In this document: positions 32,417 through 45,400 of the stretch, one piece after another
How positions within the stretch are numbered: position 1 is the first letter of the stretch
Layout of the letters: each line of letters opens with the position of its first letter
From: Pseudofabraea citricarpa
Lineage: Eukaryota; Ascomycota; Leotiomycetes; Helotiales; Dermateaceae
Assembly (NCBI GenBank): GCA_029641185.1
Contig: JAPWGK010000001.1
Span: 1,686,501 to 1,750,500 of the forward strand
Direction of reading: 5' to 3'
Length of the DNA stretch: 64,000 nt
Program-made: the position numbers and the translations under genes
Notes under the pieces: generated by a model
What the model was told of the DNA's origin: nothing
The model's database searches: none
Seen by the model: the letters and a program-made list of their open reading frames with translations, nothing else

Positions 32417-35400
32417 ATAGGACATGTGGAGATGAGATGTTTTTTTAATGAGATTACGAAGAAGGGAGTAGAGAATAGAAAAGGAATTATTGATAGTGTT
32501 CTGCATTGGTGTATGGAGATGGTCAAAATCAAGATGGAAATTCTAGATGCTAAGTAACCCGCAGTTCTCTTCTCTCGAGGAAGATGACTACCTCCCACTG
32601 TTATTAAACTCGTCTGGTTATTCTTACGCCCCAGAAGAGGAACAGAGCCCTTATTTTAAAGCTTAGGTAGTAGTCTATTATCATCTCTATCAGCCGCCAA
32701 AGCCCAAGGGCTAGCCACTCCATTCAATTCTGCTGATTTATGCCAGTAAGTTTACCATCTGCATCTTTTAGGTTCATATACTTGATCTGATGGCTTTATC
32801 GACGTCGCTTATTCGTTCTCTCTTAAGGTTTGAGACCCCAGGATTGGGGCATTATTATGCAAGTAACAGAGAGCTGGCCCGGCACATAGGCCACTCGCTG
32901 GGATTTGTTCGTTTGATTTTGAATCTTCAGCTCATATGGACCAACACTCGTCTCTGATATGGCTTTTTGCCGTCTGGGGTTCTTTTGGAGGGGTTGAGGA
33001 ATGACAACGAGGTGGCGTATGGCAACAAAGGGATGTGAAACTTGGTTGAGAATGGGGTTAAATCGACGTCGCGTCAGAGAACTTGCGTGTTGAACTGGCC
33101 TTGTTGGTTCAGGAATATTCTTGCCTCGTCATTATGACAAGAAGAGGGAGAAGCGAAACAACAATGTTGTTCTCGAGAATAGTCGTCATGCTGTGTGGTT
33201 TCTTGATGTGGCCTATAGAATGTTATAACGGGTTTCTAGTCGAGGTTTTGGTGGGCTTCATTCACCATAGCATGCATATTTGAGCTGGTGGGGTATCGCA
33301 GCGGGAATAGCTCTGGAAAGAAGAGCTACGTCGTAGTAACTGCTACTTTTTAGGATACCTGATCCTTTCTGATTTTATTTACATGGGGAGGAAAGCCGAT
33401 GCGACTCCATCTTTTTACCCTCTTGATCCAATTTACTTGTTTACAAGAATTCGACGTGCTATCTAGCACAGATGAGCCGAAATCAATTCTAGGCGGGGTT
33501 GTTGCTATTTAATTCTTGGCGAAGAGGGCCCAAAATATTTCTTTGGACAATTGCAAGAGCTAACCGGTACCCGAAGTTGCAAAGCTCTCGTAGAATTTAC
33601 AAAGACTCTAGCGCTGGCTCTGTCGATATGGGCTGGGTCCTGGCTCTGGCTAAGAATCAAATTCATATATCCGTCCCTTACCCCAAGAAGGTATTCAGAG
33701 ACAATTAACGAGGTGGAAATCATGACAGCATAGAGAGGAATGACAACCGAAGAAAAACTTAAAGACGAAATCAAGGAACGGTAGCTGTCTCCTAGTTTTA
33801 TCGACGCCGAACTTGTCTTTGAAAGCATCTGACTTCAGGGACACCAGGGTCTACAGATATATCTCTGGCTCCTGGTACTCGACGTTTGCTCGAAGTGTTC
33901 TGTTCTCGCTCCGTTCAATGGTCTGGAAACTCTACATCGATCACTACACTCACATTGAGCATTCTGGCGCTCGCTTTGTTTTAAGACCCACTAAATCTCC
34001 TGCCAATCGAATCTACCTGAAAGACTCTGCCTAACAGAAATGGGATCTAATGACCGACAACTCCTCAGCCCAAGGGAGTGTACTCACATACGCCTCAAGC
34101 CGACGCTCTGAAGCCTTTTCTTTCCGCGCAATGATTTCCATGCCTGGCTAGCAGGAAGATTTTGGAAAACGAAATAAGTAGGCTAGAAACTCTAGCGACC
34201 ATAAAAAAGACAAAAATAAAATCATCATATCCAAGGCGGCCAAGGATTTCTTACCACGATGTGACAACCTAGCGTGCAACAACCCTCCTCCTCCCGAAAG
34301 TCAAGCGAGACGAGCCATCATACATATCTCAGGCGAAGAAAAGAGCGAGTGTGATAGATGTCTTGCATAACATGGCACCGCATCTGGACAACAAGTCTCA
34401 TCGAGGACAGTCGGGAACCACAACCAAGATCAGCTACAGAAACCCGAAACATGGGGAAAGCGCTTACTGTGTGAAGTATTTCATTCGCTTCTAGTCGTTG
34501 TACGAGTGACCTCATGTATTCCCACACGAGACCAGATCTGCGAATGACAACCTTCCTGCACTTAGATCCCCGCGTCAGACACGTTACAGAGTTAAGATGG
34601 AGACGATAATGGTTTCTGGGGCAGCACTAGAAAAAGGGAGAGTTTTTGCTCTCCTTTTTCTCCCGAAGAGAAGGGGCTAGGCGACGTGGTCAATAGAGGG
34701 CTTTTTCGATGTCGACGATAGCGTCAACTTCTGTCTCTGAGGTGGAAGAATCTCTTCCAACGGCAAAATGAGGCATTTGAAATAGGTTTGATTTTATCCA
34801 GATCCAAGGCTTGCAGTCTTTTTCTTTGCTTCGAGAAGCATTTTTTGGTGTTCTTTGATCCACTTAACCATGCACAGTGAGGGGGGCCACGAGGACAAAA
34901 ACGACGTATCACTTTTTTGAGTCATTCATTGTTGTTAAATGGGTCCAGCAGACTCTTCATAGCGCGAATTTCCAACGTATCGTACATTTACTCAGCCTTA
35001 TTATTGTCTAGAAACCCGACCTTCTCTGTTTCTTATAAGCCTGACCGAGGGCGAAAATCTGGATGGCTGGGAAAGGTCATGCATGAAGACGAAGGATGCC
35101 TTTCGAAGCCTCATCTAGCATCATCTAACATCATCAGGCACACACACTTCATCTGAAGTGCCAATGACACTGAAGAAGTATAAGGCAAACTGTCATGGGG
35201 GCATGTCGGCAAGAAAGGTTGATCCCTATTGTGAAATATTAGGGTTGCTTGAGTATCGGGCATCTGCATGGACATCAGAATCTTGTTTCCACAACATTGT
35301 ACCACATAGTTAGCACTGCACGTGCTATATTTCATTTCTTTAACATACATAGGTAAGTACTGTTGTGTTCAAGGCGAGCGACATACCTAGGTACTGATAG

Positions 35401-38400
35401 GAGGGCAATGTTAATCACGTGAAGCCCCATTTCCACACGTCTTAAGCTGTTGTTGCCATCGAGTCCTGTAGCTGCAGCGTAGTTGATAATTCCGAGGCTG
35501 GCTGAAGAGAGAAATATGCAAGCATATTACACGACGCCCTTGCAATTTCGTTGTCGCTTCGCCCGGTTTCTTCCGCCCTGCTGTGAAATGTTTCGGGTAA
35601 CAGATACAGCTCCAAGTCAATACAGAGTAGTACGGAGAGGCCCGATTGAATCACCAGTTTTTGATCGACTGACTGACTCCTGTCTCCTTGTGTGAATCCG
35701 AATCATAAACTTTCGCGGCCCTTTTAAGGGGACCAGAAACCAATCAGTCTGCATACATGTGGATGCTTGAGTATTTTTTCGAACTGCTCGTATTGACTGT
35801 CACCGAGTACACAATTAGAGCAAGGCAACCAAGCCAATGTATGAGAAATGTCTTGAATGGCTCACGGTGTAAATGAGATATGTGATTGTACGACTTAAGG
35901 GGCGTTGATGGCACTACTTAAACACCGATACCTAGGCAGATATCCGGGCAACGAATGTGCAGGAGAGTATGGATACTTGACCGGGAAGTTTTAACTCGCC
36001 ACTACAAGGCTGCCATAACAACCACTTGATTGAATATGCTGAATGTGCTGACACCATGTTGCCCTCCATCAAGGCATCATTAAGTGAGGCAGCCAATGTG
36101 CTTCATTAGTTGAAGATCTTCCTTGAACTCGGTGAGCCGTAGAGCGCTCTTTGGGCCATGGAATTGTGGCTGCAGAGAGGAGAGCTGTGGCAGTAGTTCC
36201 TCGTGTTGTGGTAGGTAGTTCATATTGTTTACTAACCAGAGCCACCAAGCTCCTCGTGTAAGCGAAGGATATGCAAAGTGCCCTGCATGATATTCAGCCA
36301 TCTCTTTGTTCGACTGCCCCGTATCTACCACCTAGTTTGTGGCAATCGTATCTTTGGTCGGCAAATCAAGATGTAACATAGGAAGGCTGTAGCTTTGGTT
36401 GCATCATCTTGATCTGCAACGAGCCAAGGACCATACAGTGAAGCTTGATAAGGGTTGGCTGATAATGAGGCAAAGAATGAACAGCCAAGGAAGTTTCTGG
36501 TATATCTTAAGTAGATCCCTTGAGAGATGGGCGCTTCAATGATCCTCAGGGGCAATCTTTTCTCGCTTAACAGATTGATTCCTCAGCACACAGCATTCAA
36601 ATTTGCCATGCTGAGCGAAACCAATTTATGCATCAGGGCCTGGAACTTCAGCTTTCACTCGAACAAGCCGTCTATAACCATGATTGTTGAACATCACTAA
36701 CCATATACGTCTCATTTGCCGCTGGACTTGCAGACAATGTGGGCACAGCCACAAACTCTTGCCTCGGCTAGTCCTATTGGCTGTTTAAGCGATCTCATTA
36801 AAAAGAAGATCTCTCCGTCCTGCCATTTGTTTTCTTTTTCAAACTTTCGTTGAAGAATGTTTTTATTATTGTATGAAATCCCACGTTGCCCCCAATGTAG
36901 GAGTGGGATAAGAAATTTCTTTTTGCAAGATAGGAAGGTCTTAGCTTCATCGGATATAAAAGACTGCTCCGGATACCACCGGACCGTTTCTTCAAGCCCC
37001 CCACTACAGCACAGAGCTTTATAGACATAGGGAATTGGCTGTAAGGCAAACAGACTAAGAAAATTGTCCATTACATCTGCAGATAAAATTTCCTCCTGAT
37101 GACCAAATAAGCTGATTATTCAGCACGTGCATTTCAAGGCAACATTTGTCACCAGATATTTAGGTAGATGCCGATAATCGGACTCTTCCGAATCTGGCTG
37201 GGGCACAGGCCACTTTAATGTAGCTTGTATTTATGTGTTGCAAATGATCCCTTGCCTGTCATTATCTGACGGTGTGATGTTGAGCAGATTTATATGACGT
37301 GAGGAACTAGAGGCTACACGGAATGAGCTCATCTGTTAGCCTTGAAGTATGGACCACAAGGTAAAGTGCAGCCTACTCATTTATCTAAACTCAGTAAGAG
37401 TCCAATTAAATGACCATACTTTGCTGACAGCCACGTAAACACTAAGCCGTGAAGACCCGTATAACTGACAGGTAGCAGTAGACCATTGGGTTTGTTGTAG
37501 GACATTTTCAACGCAGATACTTGTAGAAATTAAACGAGGCGAGGCATGACTTTGAACTATGACACTATGACCGTCATGCAGCCAGATGCGTTCACGTTTA
37601 AAGCTCAGCTCAAGAAATCAGCCTCAAAGCATTTTAAGGCGAATAGAAACTAGCTAATTACCCATGCTAGCACAAAGCAAAATGAACTATTGCGGCTCCC
37701 CTAAAGCGTCACATATAGTTGGAGAATACTATAACTGCACTTGCATGATGCCCTAGAAAAAATGAGGCTATTGGCGCCCGAAAGCAGAAACTACATGGCT
37801 GGATACGACAGAAATCAAGAAAAGCACTCGGGTTCTAGAGACAGTCTCCTGTGGGCAATACTACAGCCTCAGTAATATAATAGAAAGCAGTCGATTCGGT
37901 GGGGAGCTATTCGTTTGGGAGACCCTATTTTGGAAGAGCTCAAAACTTTGAGCTTAGTTGTAGAATCTCCATAAGTTCAGGATTATAATAACAAAAATCT
38001 TGTCGTTTTCGGCAGTTGTATGGGCAGACTTTAATTTCGGCCTTAGAGTATCTTTAACAGCTTATCTCTTCCTGTGGACGGGATTTCTTCATATAGTCTG
38101 ATCGTGTCTAGTCTTGCGTTTGTTTGCCAATGAACTACTTGAAATTCCTTAGTTAGGCGTTGTTTGAGAGTCATTGGATGGGATGGTGAGATATTTGACC
38201 AATGGCGAATCCCTTGGTACGAGAACCTTGAGGGGCCTTGTTTGATAACGTCCTTAGGCCACACTGCCGATCCAGGGAGTCGAGCCAGTACTCTCTGATA
38301 TCTCCTGGCCCTTGCCTCACTATACCTGCAGTGTTGCGTGCCCAAAAGCAAGATACTAGCAACACGGCGACGGGTTAGCTATCAGTTGCCTTTGAAAGCT

Positions 38401-39710
38401 GTCTAGGCATTTATTTGTTGCTTTGAGCTTAAACACCTTGATAGGTTCATTCCCTTGGAGATCTTAGTCCGGAGCTGGCGAATACGGCCGAGAAACATCT
38501 GGAATCAGCCCTTCTGCGATTCTAATGTCCTAACCAACAGGAAAGCCAATTTCACAAGCGCTTGCTGCCATTTGATCTCACGGGGTCCAAGTCCAAATGT
38601 CTGACAATTTGGCAATTGGCAGAAGTAGGCGCTTTGTGGTGAGTTGAAGGGTCCCCAGGTTCAACAAACATTGTTGGTAATATCTAACAAACCAACCGTC
38701 TTATGTCCATAAACGGAGTTGTGAAAGGGTTTGGAAGAAGGATTCTGTGCCTCAGCCGCGGGGCGCCATGAATTTACCGATGATTCGTCAGAGGCGAGGC
38801 TCAGACTTCAGCTTCAGCTTCCACATCGTCGTTTGTCTCTTGCTCTTTCTGCCTATCTGATTACCTCTATTGCGAGATGGAATAATCCTGTGGTGTATTT
38901 TGAGGCTGGCTGTGTATGGGAATGACGACGCTATAGCAGTTGGGGCTCTGGTCGGGTGAGATGGCCGCCTTTTTGCATTCTTGGACTGGGCGAGTCAAGG
39001 TTGGTATAGCAATAGGTGAGGCAAAGAATTGCGAAGAAAGAATAAGAGGACGCCCTTGATGAGCCTTTGGATAGTTTGGATAGCAAGTGCGGCTCATGCC
39101 TGGTGGAATGGCCCCCAACCCGGCCGGCAGTTTGTTTGATGTGCTGTGTGTGCTGCAGCCTCAGCGTCCCTTGACCGGGCGAGCAAGGCTTGTGTCTCCA
39201 TCTGTACCTGTACAGTATAAACGACGGGTGAGTGTAGGTACGGCAAGGCTACGTACGGGGTTGAGGTTGCGGAGAGAGTTGTTAATGTCGCTTGGTTACG
39301 GAGTACTTGTTGTTACTTGGTACTTGGTACTTTTCGGTGGCTCGAATGGGAATGGCGCGTTTTAGTGAGGCTGGCTACAGCAGTTTTTAGTTCCAGGCCA
39401 GGTGAGAGTGTGTGTGCCGCAAAAATGCGAACCACGGCAGAGCCTCACTCTCACGAAGCAAATCACTGCCCTTTCTTGCATGCACACAGATATAATAATA
39501 CGATGCGCGGCTCCCCGTCTTCCATTGATTGTTCTCTTTCAAGACTCTGACACCGCTTTGCTTGCTGATGCTCCATAAAGTCTAGTGATACGTCACATCC
39601 CCCATCCCCTCAACGCAGTCTCAGGCAATTCTCCAGAACTTGCCGTCCCGGTATTGCCCCCCTTCAACCCCCGTACAACGCACAATCATGCTAATCTTCT
39701 GAATCCAGCA
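32417..39710. other. Gene-poor stretch of about 7.3 kb
   Basis: No intact gene is supported. All open frames are short (at most about 120 codons), on both strands, with no domain and no consistent splice signals. Minus-strand frames around 36,080-36,555 look weakly protein-like but are broken (see findings). The last 700 bp is GC-richer and presumably holds the promoter and leader of the Est1-type gene, including a tiny upstream ORF at 39688 (five codons, ATG to TGA). Confidence 0.55.
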
Positions 39711-42429
39711 ATGCAGCAACAGCAACATAAGCAGCCAGATTTCAGCGATCGATGGATTAATCACCAGCGAAGGAATTACAAGACGACGGCAGCCTGGGCG
39801 TGTCCACGGTGCGACGACAAGAGAATCTTCCATTCTGAGCCAGCCCTCTTTGAGCATGCGAAATCGGAACACGCAGGCCTAGTCCCAATAGAACCTGAGG
39901 CTCTCCAGCCATGGAGGGAATCATTCGCAGCCGAAGCAGGTGCCAAAAGGTAGGGGGAAAAGGAGGAGGAGGCAGCTGCTGCAGCCTTGGCTCAAGACCC
40001 AGTCAACAAGGCTGACAAACACTAGGCCCCCAAAAGATCATCTTTCGAGACCCAGGAAACCCTCTAATGAAGTCACGAAGGTCCAGCCAGACCCTCCACC
40101 TGGCCCATCTACTCACAGTAAACGTCCTTTGAGTCATCCTACGCCACCGACTCGATCCATCTCCGGCCTGCAGGCGTTAAATATAGCGGGTTCGCCGCGT
40201 GATTCGGAAGATGCGATGATGGAGGAGGCAACGACGTTGGAGCAGAAGCCGAGGAAGAGGGCGGCTCTCGGGGATGGTATATCAGCTGGTTCTGCCTCAC
40301 CATCGGTGCGAGCCCTAGACTCGAGAGACAATTCCCAATCACCGCCACCACGACGAAGTAAAGCACGACCAATATCTGCTCCGTATGGTTCTGCTTCAGA
40401 TATGGATAGCCGGCAGCAGAATGAGTCTTTACATCGTCCGCATGTACCCTCAAGGAAGCTTTGGAGCCCAGATCAAGATCCCCCAATGTCCAAGGGCACC
40501 TTTGATCCTTCCAATATTGTATCACTTCAAGCTCAAAAGTCAAGAGCTCCCGGCCTGCCACAAAAAGCACGTAAATATGGGCCAACACAGAATCCCAGCC
40601 CACGTTCCGCACCTTCACCACATACCACAGCGCCGTCAGCGATTTTTGGTAGCAAGGCAGCCGAAGCACAAACCCAGACTACAGCAGTGGCGACAAAGGC
40701 AGAGCAGTATGATATTATGCTTGAACCAGAGACGAGACCTATTTCGCAGGAACAGCTAGTCGCGGAAGTAAAAGGGATTTATGCGGGTCTGGTTATGGTT
40801 GAAGCCAAGTGCATAGAGGTGGACAACAAGCAAGGAAATGGTGCTCAAACAGATGGCGTCCAATCAAGGTTAAACAACGAGCAATGGCAAGCTCTTATCG
40901 CACTGCATAGAACATTGTTACATGAGCACCATGACTTTTTCCTAGCGTCCCAGCATCCATCTGCCAGTCCCGCGCTGAGACGGTTGGCTTCGAAATATGC
41001 TATGCCAGCTAGAATGTGGCGCCATGGTATCCATAGCTTCTTGGAACTCCTTAGACATCGCCTACCAGCGTCCTTGGATCATATGCTAGCATTTATTTAC
41101 CTTGCGTACTCTATGATGGCACTTCTCTACGAGACAGTTCCGGCTTTTGAAGACACTTGGATCGAATGCCTCGGGGATCTGGGCCGTTATAGGATGGCTA
41201 TTGAGGATGATGATATAAAGGACCGCGAGGTCTGGACAGGGGTTGCACGCCATTGGTACTCAAAGGCTTCAGATAAAGCCCCAACCACTGGTAGACTCTA
41301 TCATCATCTGGCAATCCTCGCGAGACCAAATGCTTTGCAGCAGCTGTTCTACTATTCCAAATCGCTCTGTGTTATAATTCCTTTCACGTCGGCTCGAGAG
41401 TCAATTTTGACGCTTTTTGAGCCAGTGCTGTCTGCAGATAATTCTCAGTACAGACTTCCTCCTCTTGATACAGCCTTCGTCAAAGCTCATGGATTACTAT
41501 TCACTGGCAGAAATGAAGATAAGTTTGAACCAGCCGTGACAGAATTCTTAGGCCTGCTTGATACTCAAATCGGCCGAGTTACAAGGAAATTCATGGATCA
41601 AGGCTGTCATATTGCTGTCTCAAATATTGTCTCTATGCTCGGCTTCGCGTCTAAAGATAATGTTTTAATCAAGGCAATGGCAAATACCACTACCGAACAA
41701 ACTGACGTTCAGATGGAAGGGACACTCGAAGCATCATCACCTGAATTGCTTGCTTTTGAAAAGGCAGAAAGGCTGCATAACTCGACCTTGGAGATTGTGC
41801 TCCAACGTATTGGGGACCCTAATGTACTACCTTTTATTCACATTGTTCTTGTTTTTATGCTCCGCATGTCTCGTCATGAGGCAGCAATGGGGATGCTAGA
41901 AGCAAAATTTCCTTGGGGGCTTCTAAAGACCATGCTCAATACGTTACTGGCTTCATACGATATGCCCAGCCGCATCGAGAACCATGAGTTCCCGCTGCCC
42001 GAGAAAGATGAAGTACGCCCATTCCCGGAGGACTTTGCGATGCGAGGTCTCCTATGGACGGATAACTATTTCCCTAGTGAATGGTTCAATAGCAAGATTG
42101 ACGAGGAAGAGAAATACCATGAACGCCCATCAATGACTGCACAAAGAAAAGAAAGGATTTTGTGGCTCGCTTACAAGGTTGCTAAAGTCGCAGGTAACCG
42201 GCTTCAATATGACAACAGCCTTTTTCGATTCTCGGTCACCCAAGATGTTCAGACAGACTGCGAACCTTTGTCCTCCGAGGCTAGATCGTTGACATTTGCT
42301 TCAGCGTCTTCCAACTCTGGCATTGGGAGGGCAGATACATGGGTTTCGGATGCTGCCCAAGTTGAATCTGAGATTGAAGATGAAATCCAATCAACTACCA
42401 TGTCACCAGAAGATTCAACGCCCGCGTGA
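39711..42429 (+). CDS. Est1-type DNA/RNA-binding domain protein with N-terminal C2H2 finger
   Basis: Two exons join in phase: 39711-39949 and 40026-42429, giving 880 residues. The intron (76 nt) ends after a GCTGAC branch site and CACTAG. The N-terminus has a single C2H2-like finger (C31, C34, H49, H54; WACPRCDDKRIF and FEHAKSEH). Residues about 80-270 are a Ser/Pro/Arg-rich disordered linker. The remainder resembles the Est1/SMG5-7 family 14-3-3-like plus helical-hairpin region: WQALIALHRTLLHEHHDFF, LDHMLAFIYLAYSMMALLYE, LGDLGRYRMAIED, ARHWYSKASDKAPTTGRLYHHLAILA. That family acts in telomerase recruitment and nonsense-mediated decay. The fungal-specific version with a zinc finger is of unknown role. 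I chose ATG 39711 because no earlier in-frame ATG exists. Confidence 0.88.
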
Positions 42430-45400
42430 AATACTGTGGCTCTATAACGTCTAAAAATTGCTGAACGTGGTTACCTTATATGCTATGTACTCTCTGCTGA
42501 CTTTGGTATGTGTTAAAACAACAATCTCGAAGGACAGCTTGAATTTTAATTATTGCATAGGCTCTTTTGAATGCTCGAAGCAGTCTATAAATATCCCAGA
42601 CTGCATCTTCATAACACGCCACCTCATTCTTGAGCAGTAACAATGGTCACAAACCAAAACGCTGTAAAAATGTTCAGGGCCAGGAAAAAGGTCCTCAAAA
42701 AACGATATACGTTGAGACATGCAAGCATGTTCCAAAAAATCATTCAAATCATGCCTCCAGATTTGCAGGTCATGGTAGGTAATACGTTTTCGAGTCAGGA
42801 TTTGGACAGGATAGGAAACCATCCACCCGATCTATATGTATAGTAGCCTTTCAAATCATCACAAATAATTATGAACTCGATTTTTCAGCCAGTGTGACTT
42901 TATTCTAGGCAGGTCTTCCCCATATAATTCAATCCAAACAGTGATAATATAGTTTTAGGGTATATACACGGATAGTAAGGCCCGTGAGCCAACCCAGCTT
43001 TGCGATCGAGAGATCGCAATTCGCTTACTGGGCAATTGAGAACGCCCGCTATGCCTTTAGCCACCACCACCTTCTACTGTATGGCGGCTGCAAATGACCC
43101 CTCTTTGCTGCCTTAATCTGCATCTGGACATTTCTGGAGAGAGGCATTACATTGATGTGACGCAACGACAAGGATTATTATCAAGTAATTAATACTCGAC
43201 AATCCAACGTCAATCATACTCGTCTCGCAACAAGGCTATGGCCCTATATCCAGTACTTCGTCTTCGTCAACGCTGAGGCATAATTATTTCAAGCATCCCC
43301 CAGGCGGCAAACGCAAAGGAAAGCTGTTGGTGGTGTTATCGGTGAGTGCTTTGGGAGATGTTGGATAGAATAATTTCGCTGATAAGCGCTTTGAGTGGCT
43401 CGGAATTCGGTTAATTACCAGTGTGATTGGCGAGCTGGACATCAGAATTCTGTCTAATCTCGTTGTCATCTGAAAGATCTACGATGGTGTGCTTTACAAG
43501 CCATTCCATTTGTTCGCCGACGCGAGTTGAATAAACTTCCTCCCTTCTTGTGCATTCCAAACATTGGAATCACAGGCCGTCTTCCATGTTGCCTAATCTT
43601 CGCTGCAATTATTCACATGTTAGTCGGGCGGCGGGCGTTCTTATCACTGCATATGTATGTGACTGTTTTCGCAAATATAAGCAAGTGCTTTAGATTTCAT
43701 GAGGCTGACGTATGCCTGAGCATTATTCAAGCTAGTGAAACCTTATCTAAGACGTTTCCTTAGTCTCTTCAGCTGTTTGCAGCCCCTTACTCTCGTCTAC
43801 TTACTGCTCGCTAAAGCTCGAGGTGAGCAGCAGAACATGGCTTAAATAGCATGCCACTTTCTAAGCTATTGACGGAACCCCATTTTACTTCAAAAATTGG
43901 CTCATACCTTTTGTGAAGAGGTTACCAGTGACAAATGTCTCTTTTGCATATTTGATCTTTCAGTGAGGATGCATAGTTTCGTCAATTGCATAGTGACTGA
44001 CATCTTAAATGCTCTCTGCTGAGTTTCTTAAGTCTCTTGAGACAAATTTAGTATATTGGAAGTTATAAGAACTTCTTTGGCTGATATTTGACTGCAGACG
44101 AGCGTTCTGTATGTTATTTTTCAACATCACTCATAATATCGAATCTCAAATTCGATTCTCTGCAGAGTTGAGAGTAGATCTAACATGCACGTGGTCCTTC
44201 TTTTCAATTAATTTTGTGATATTGACTTGGTCATTATTAAATTTTAAATTATCAGATCAGCAACACAGTTGCAAAGATCTAGCTGTTAATGCATTTGTAG
44301 TTCAAAGAACCAAGGCAATACTTGGTCAACCCAAGTCTCTAGACGTCTTGACTTCGATGCGAAGCGACGCACCACACAGAAATTTCGTACCTTGCTACCG
44401 ACAAAGGAATCTTCTATATCAAATACCTGACGAGTATTTGGAGGCAAGACTGAAATATTTTTGAAATATATTTTATGATTAGGTAAAAGAAAGGGCAATG
44501 GCAAAATAAGGGTAATAGATAAGGCAAACAAAAGTCAGTAAGTAATGTTCCGCCCTGTATTCTCCATCCTATTCAGGAAACTCCAGCACTTTCATATTGA
44601 AGTGCTGAAGCTCTGGCTCCTGACTCGTGCATATGCAATAGTGTTTGCCTAATAGAAAGCGGATCTTATCGGCCATAACTTAAGAGGGGGTTCTCTTCAC
44701 CGCAAGTTAAACGAGAGTCGATTGTCAGAACTCATTATGCCCTCTCCCATCGCGCGTGATAGATCAGTTTGATCTCCTGATCTATCTTCTCGATTTGAGG
44801 ATCCAGAGATGCGATTCCGGATTATCACACCGAATACCAGGGACCGGTACCGGTACCGGGATTCCAAATTCGTACCGTGCCGTGCAACCATCTTGGATGT
44901 TTTCGTCAGTGCTGTGCTACACCATTCAATACCAAGAGGATATATCACGCATGCGCTTTGACTTTGTGATCCTGCGGCTTAGTCTTCCCTCCCGACGGGA
45001 TCACAGCATCATGTCTCGTACGGATTCAGTCAAAACCGGGCGTGAAAAATCCCACTTAAAGGATTTGAAATTCCCATGTGGTCGAGATGGGGTATTACGA
45101 AAGTCCAGTAACCAGACCATGGATCTCCAGGAATTAATTTGGCAACTGTCGTGCGACCTTCAAGTCGTAAACATATCCCCTTGCGAAGTATTATTTGCAT
45201 ATGCGATATCCCAAGCCCGGATTCCCCTTCCGGTTTTGAATTACAATTCCTTCAATTGTGCAGATACTCTCAAGCACGGTTCTTATTTTACAGCTTCCTA
45301 GTATCTGTGAGAATGATTGGCTTGTGATTTATCCAACCAGCTACATTACCGATAGCCACATGGCCTCCTCGCTTCGGGGTCCCTCCCACTTTAGAAACGC

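Noticed and set aside
44756..45301. 181-codon plus-strand frame in the second gene-poor stretch
   Set aside because: Starts at a non-ATG codon, includes a GTGTGTG run from a GGTACC repeat, no family resemblance.
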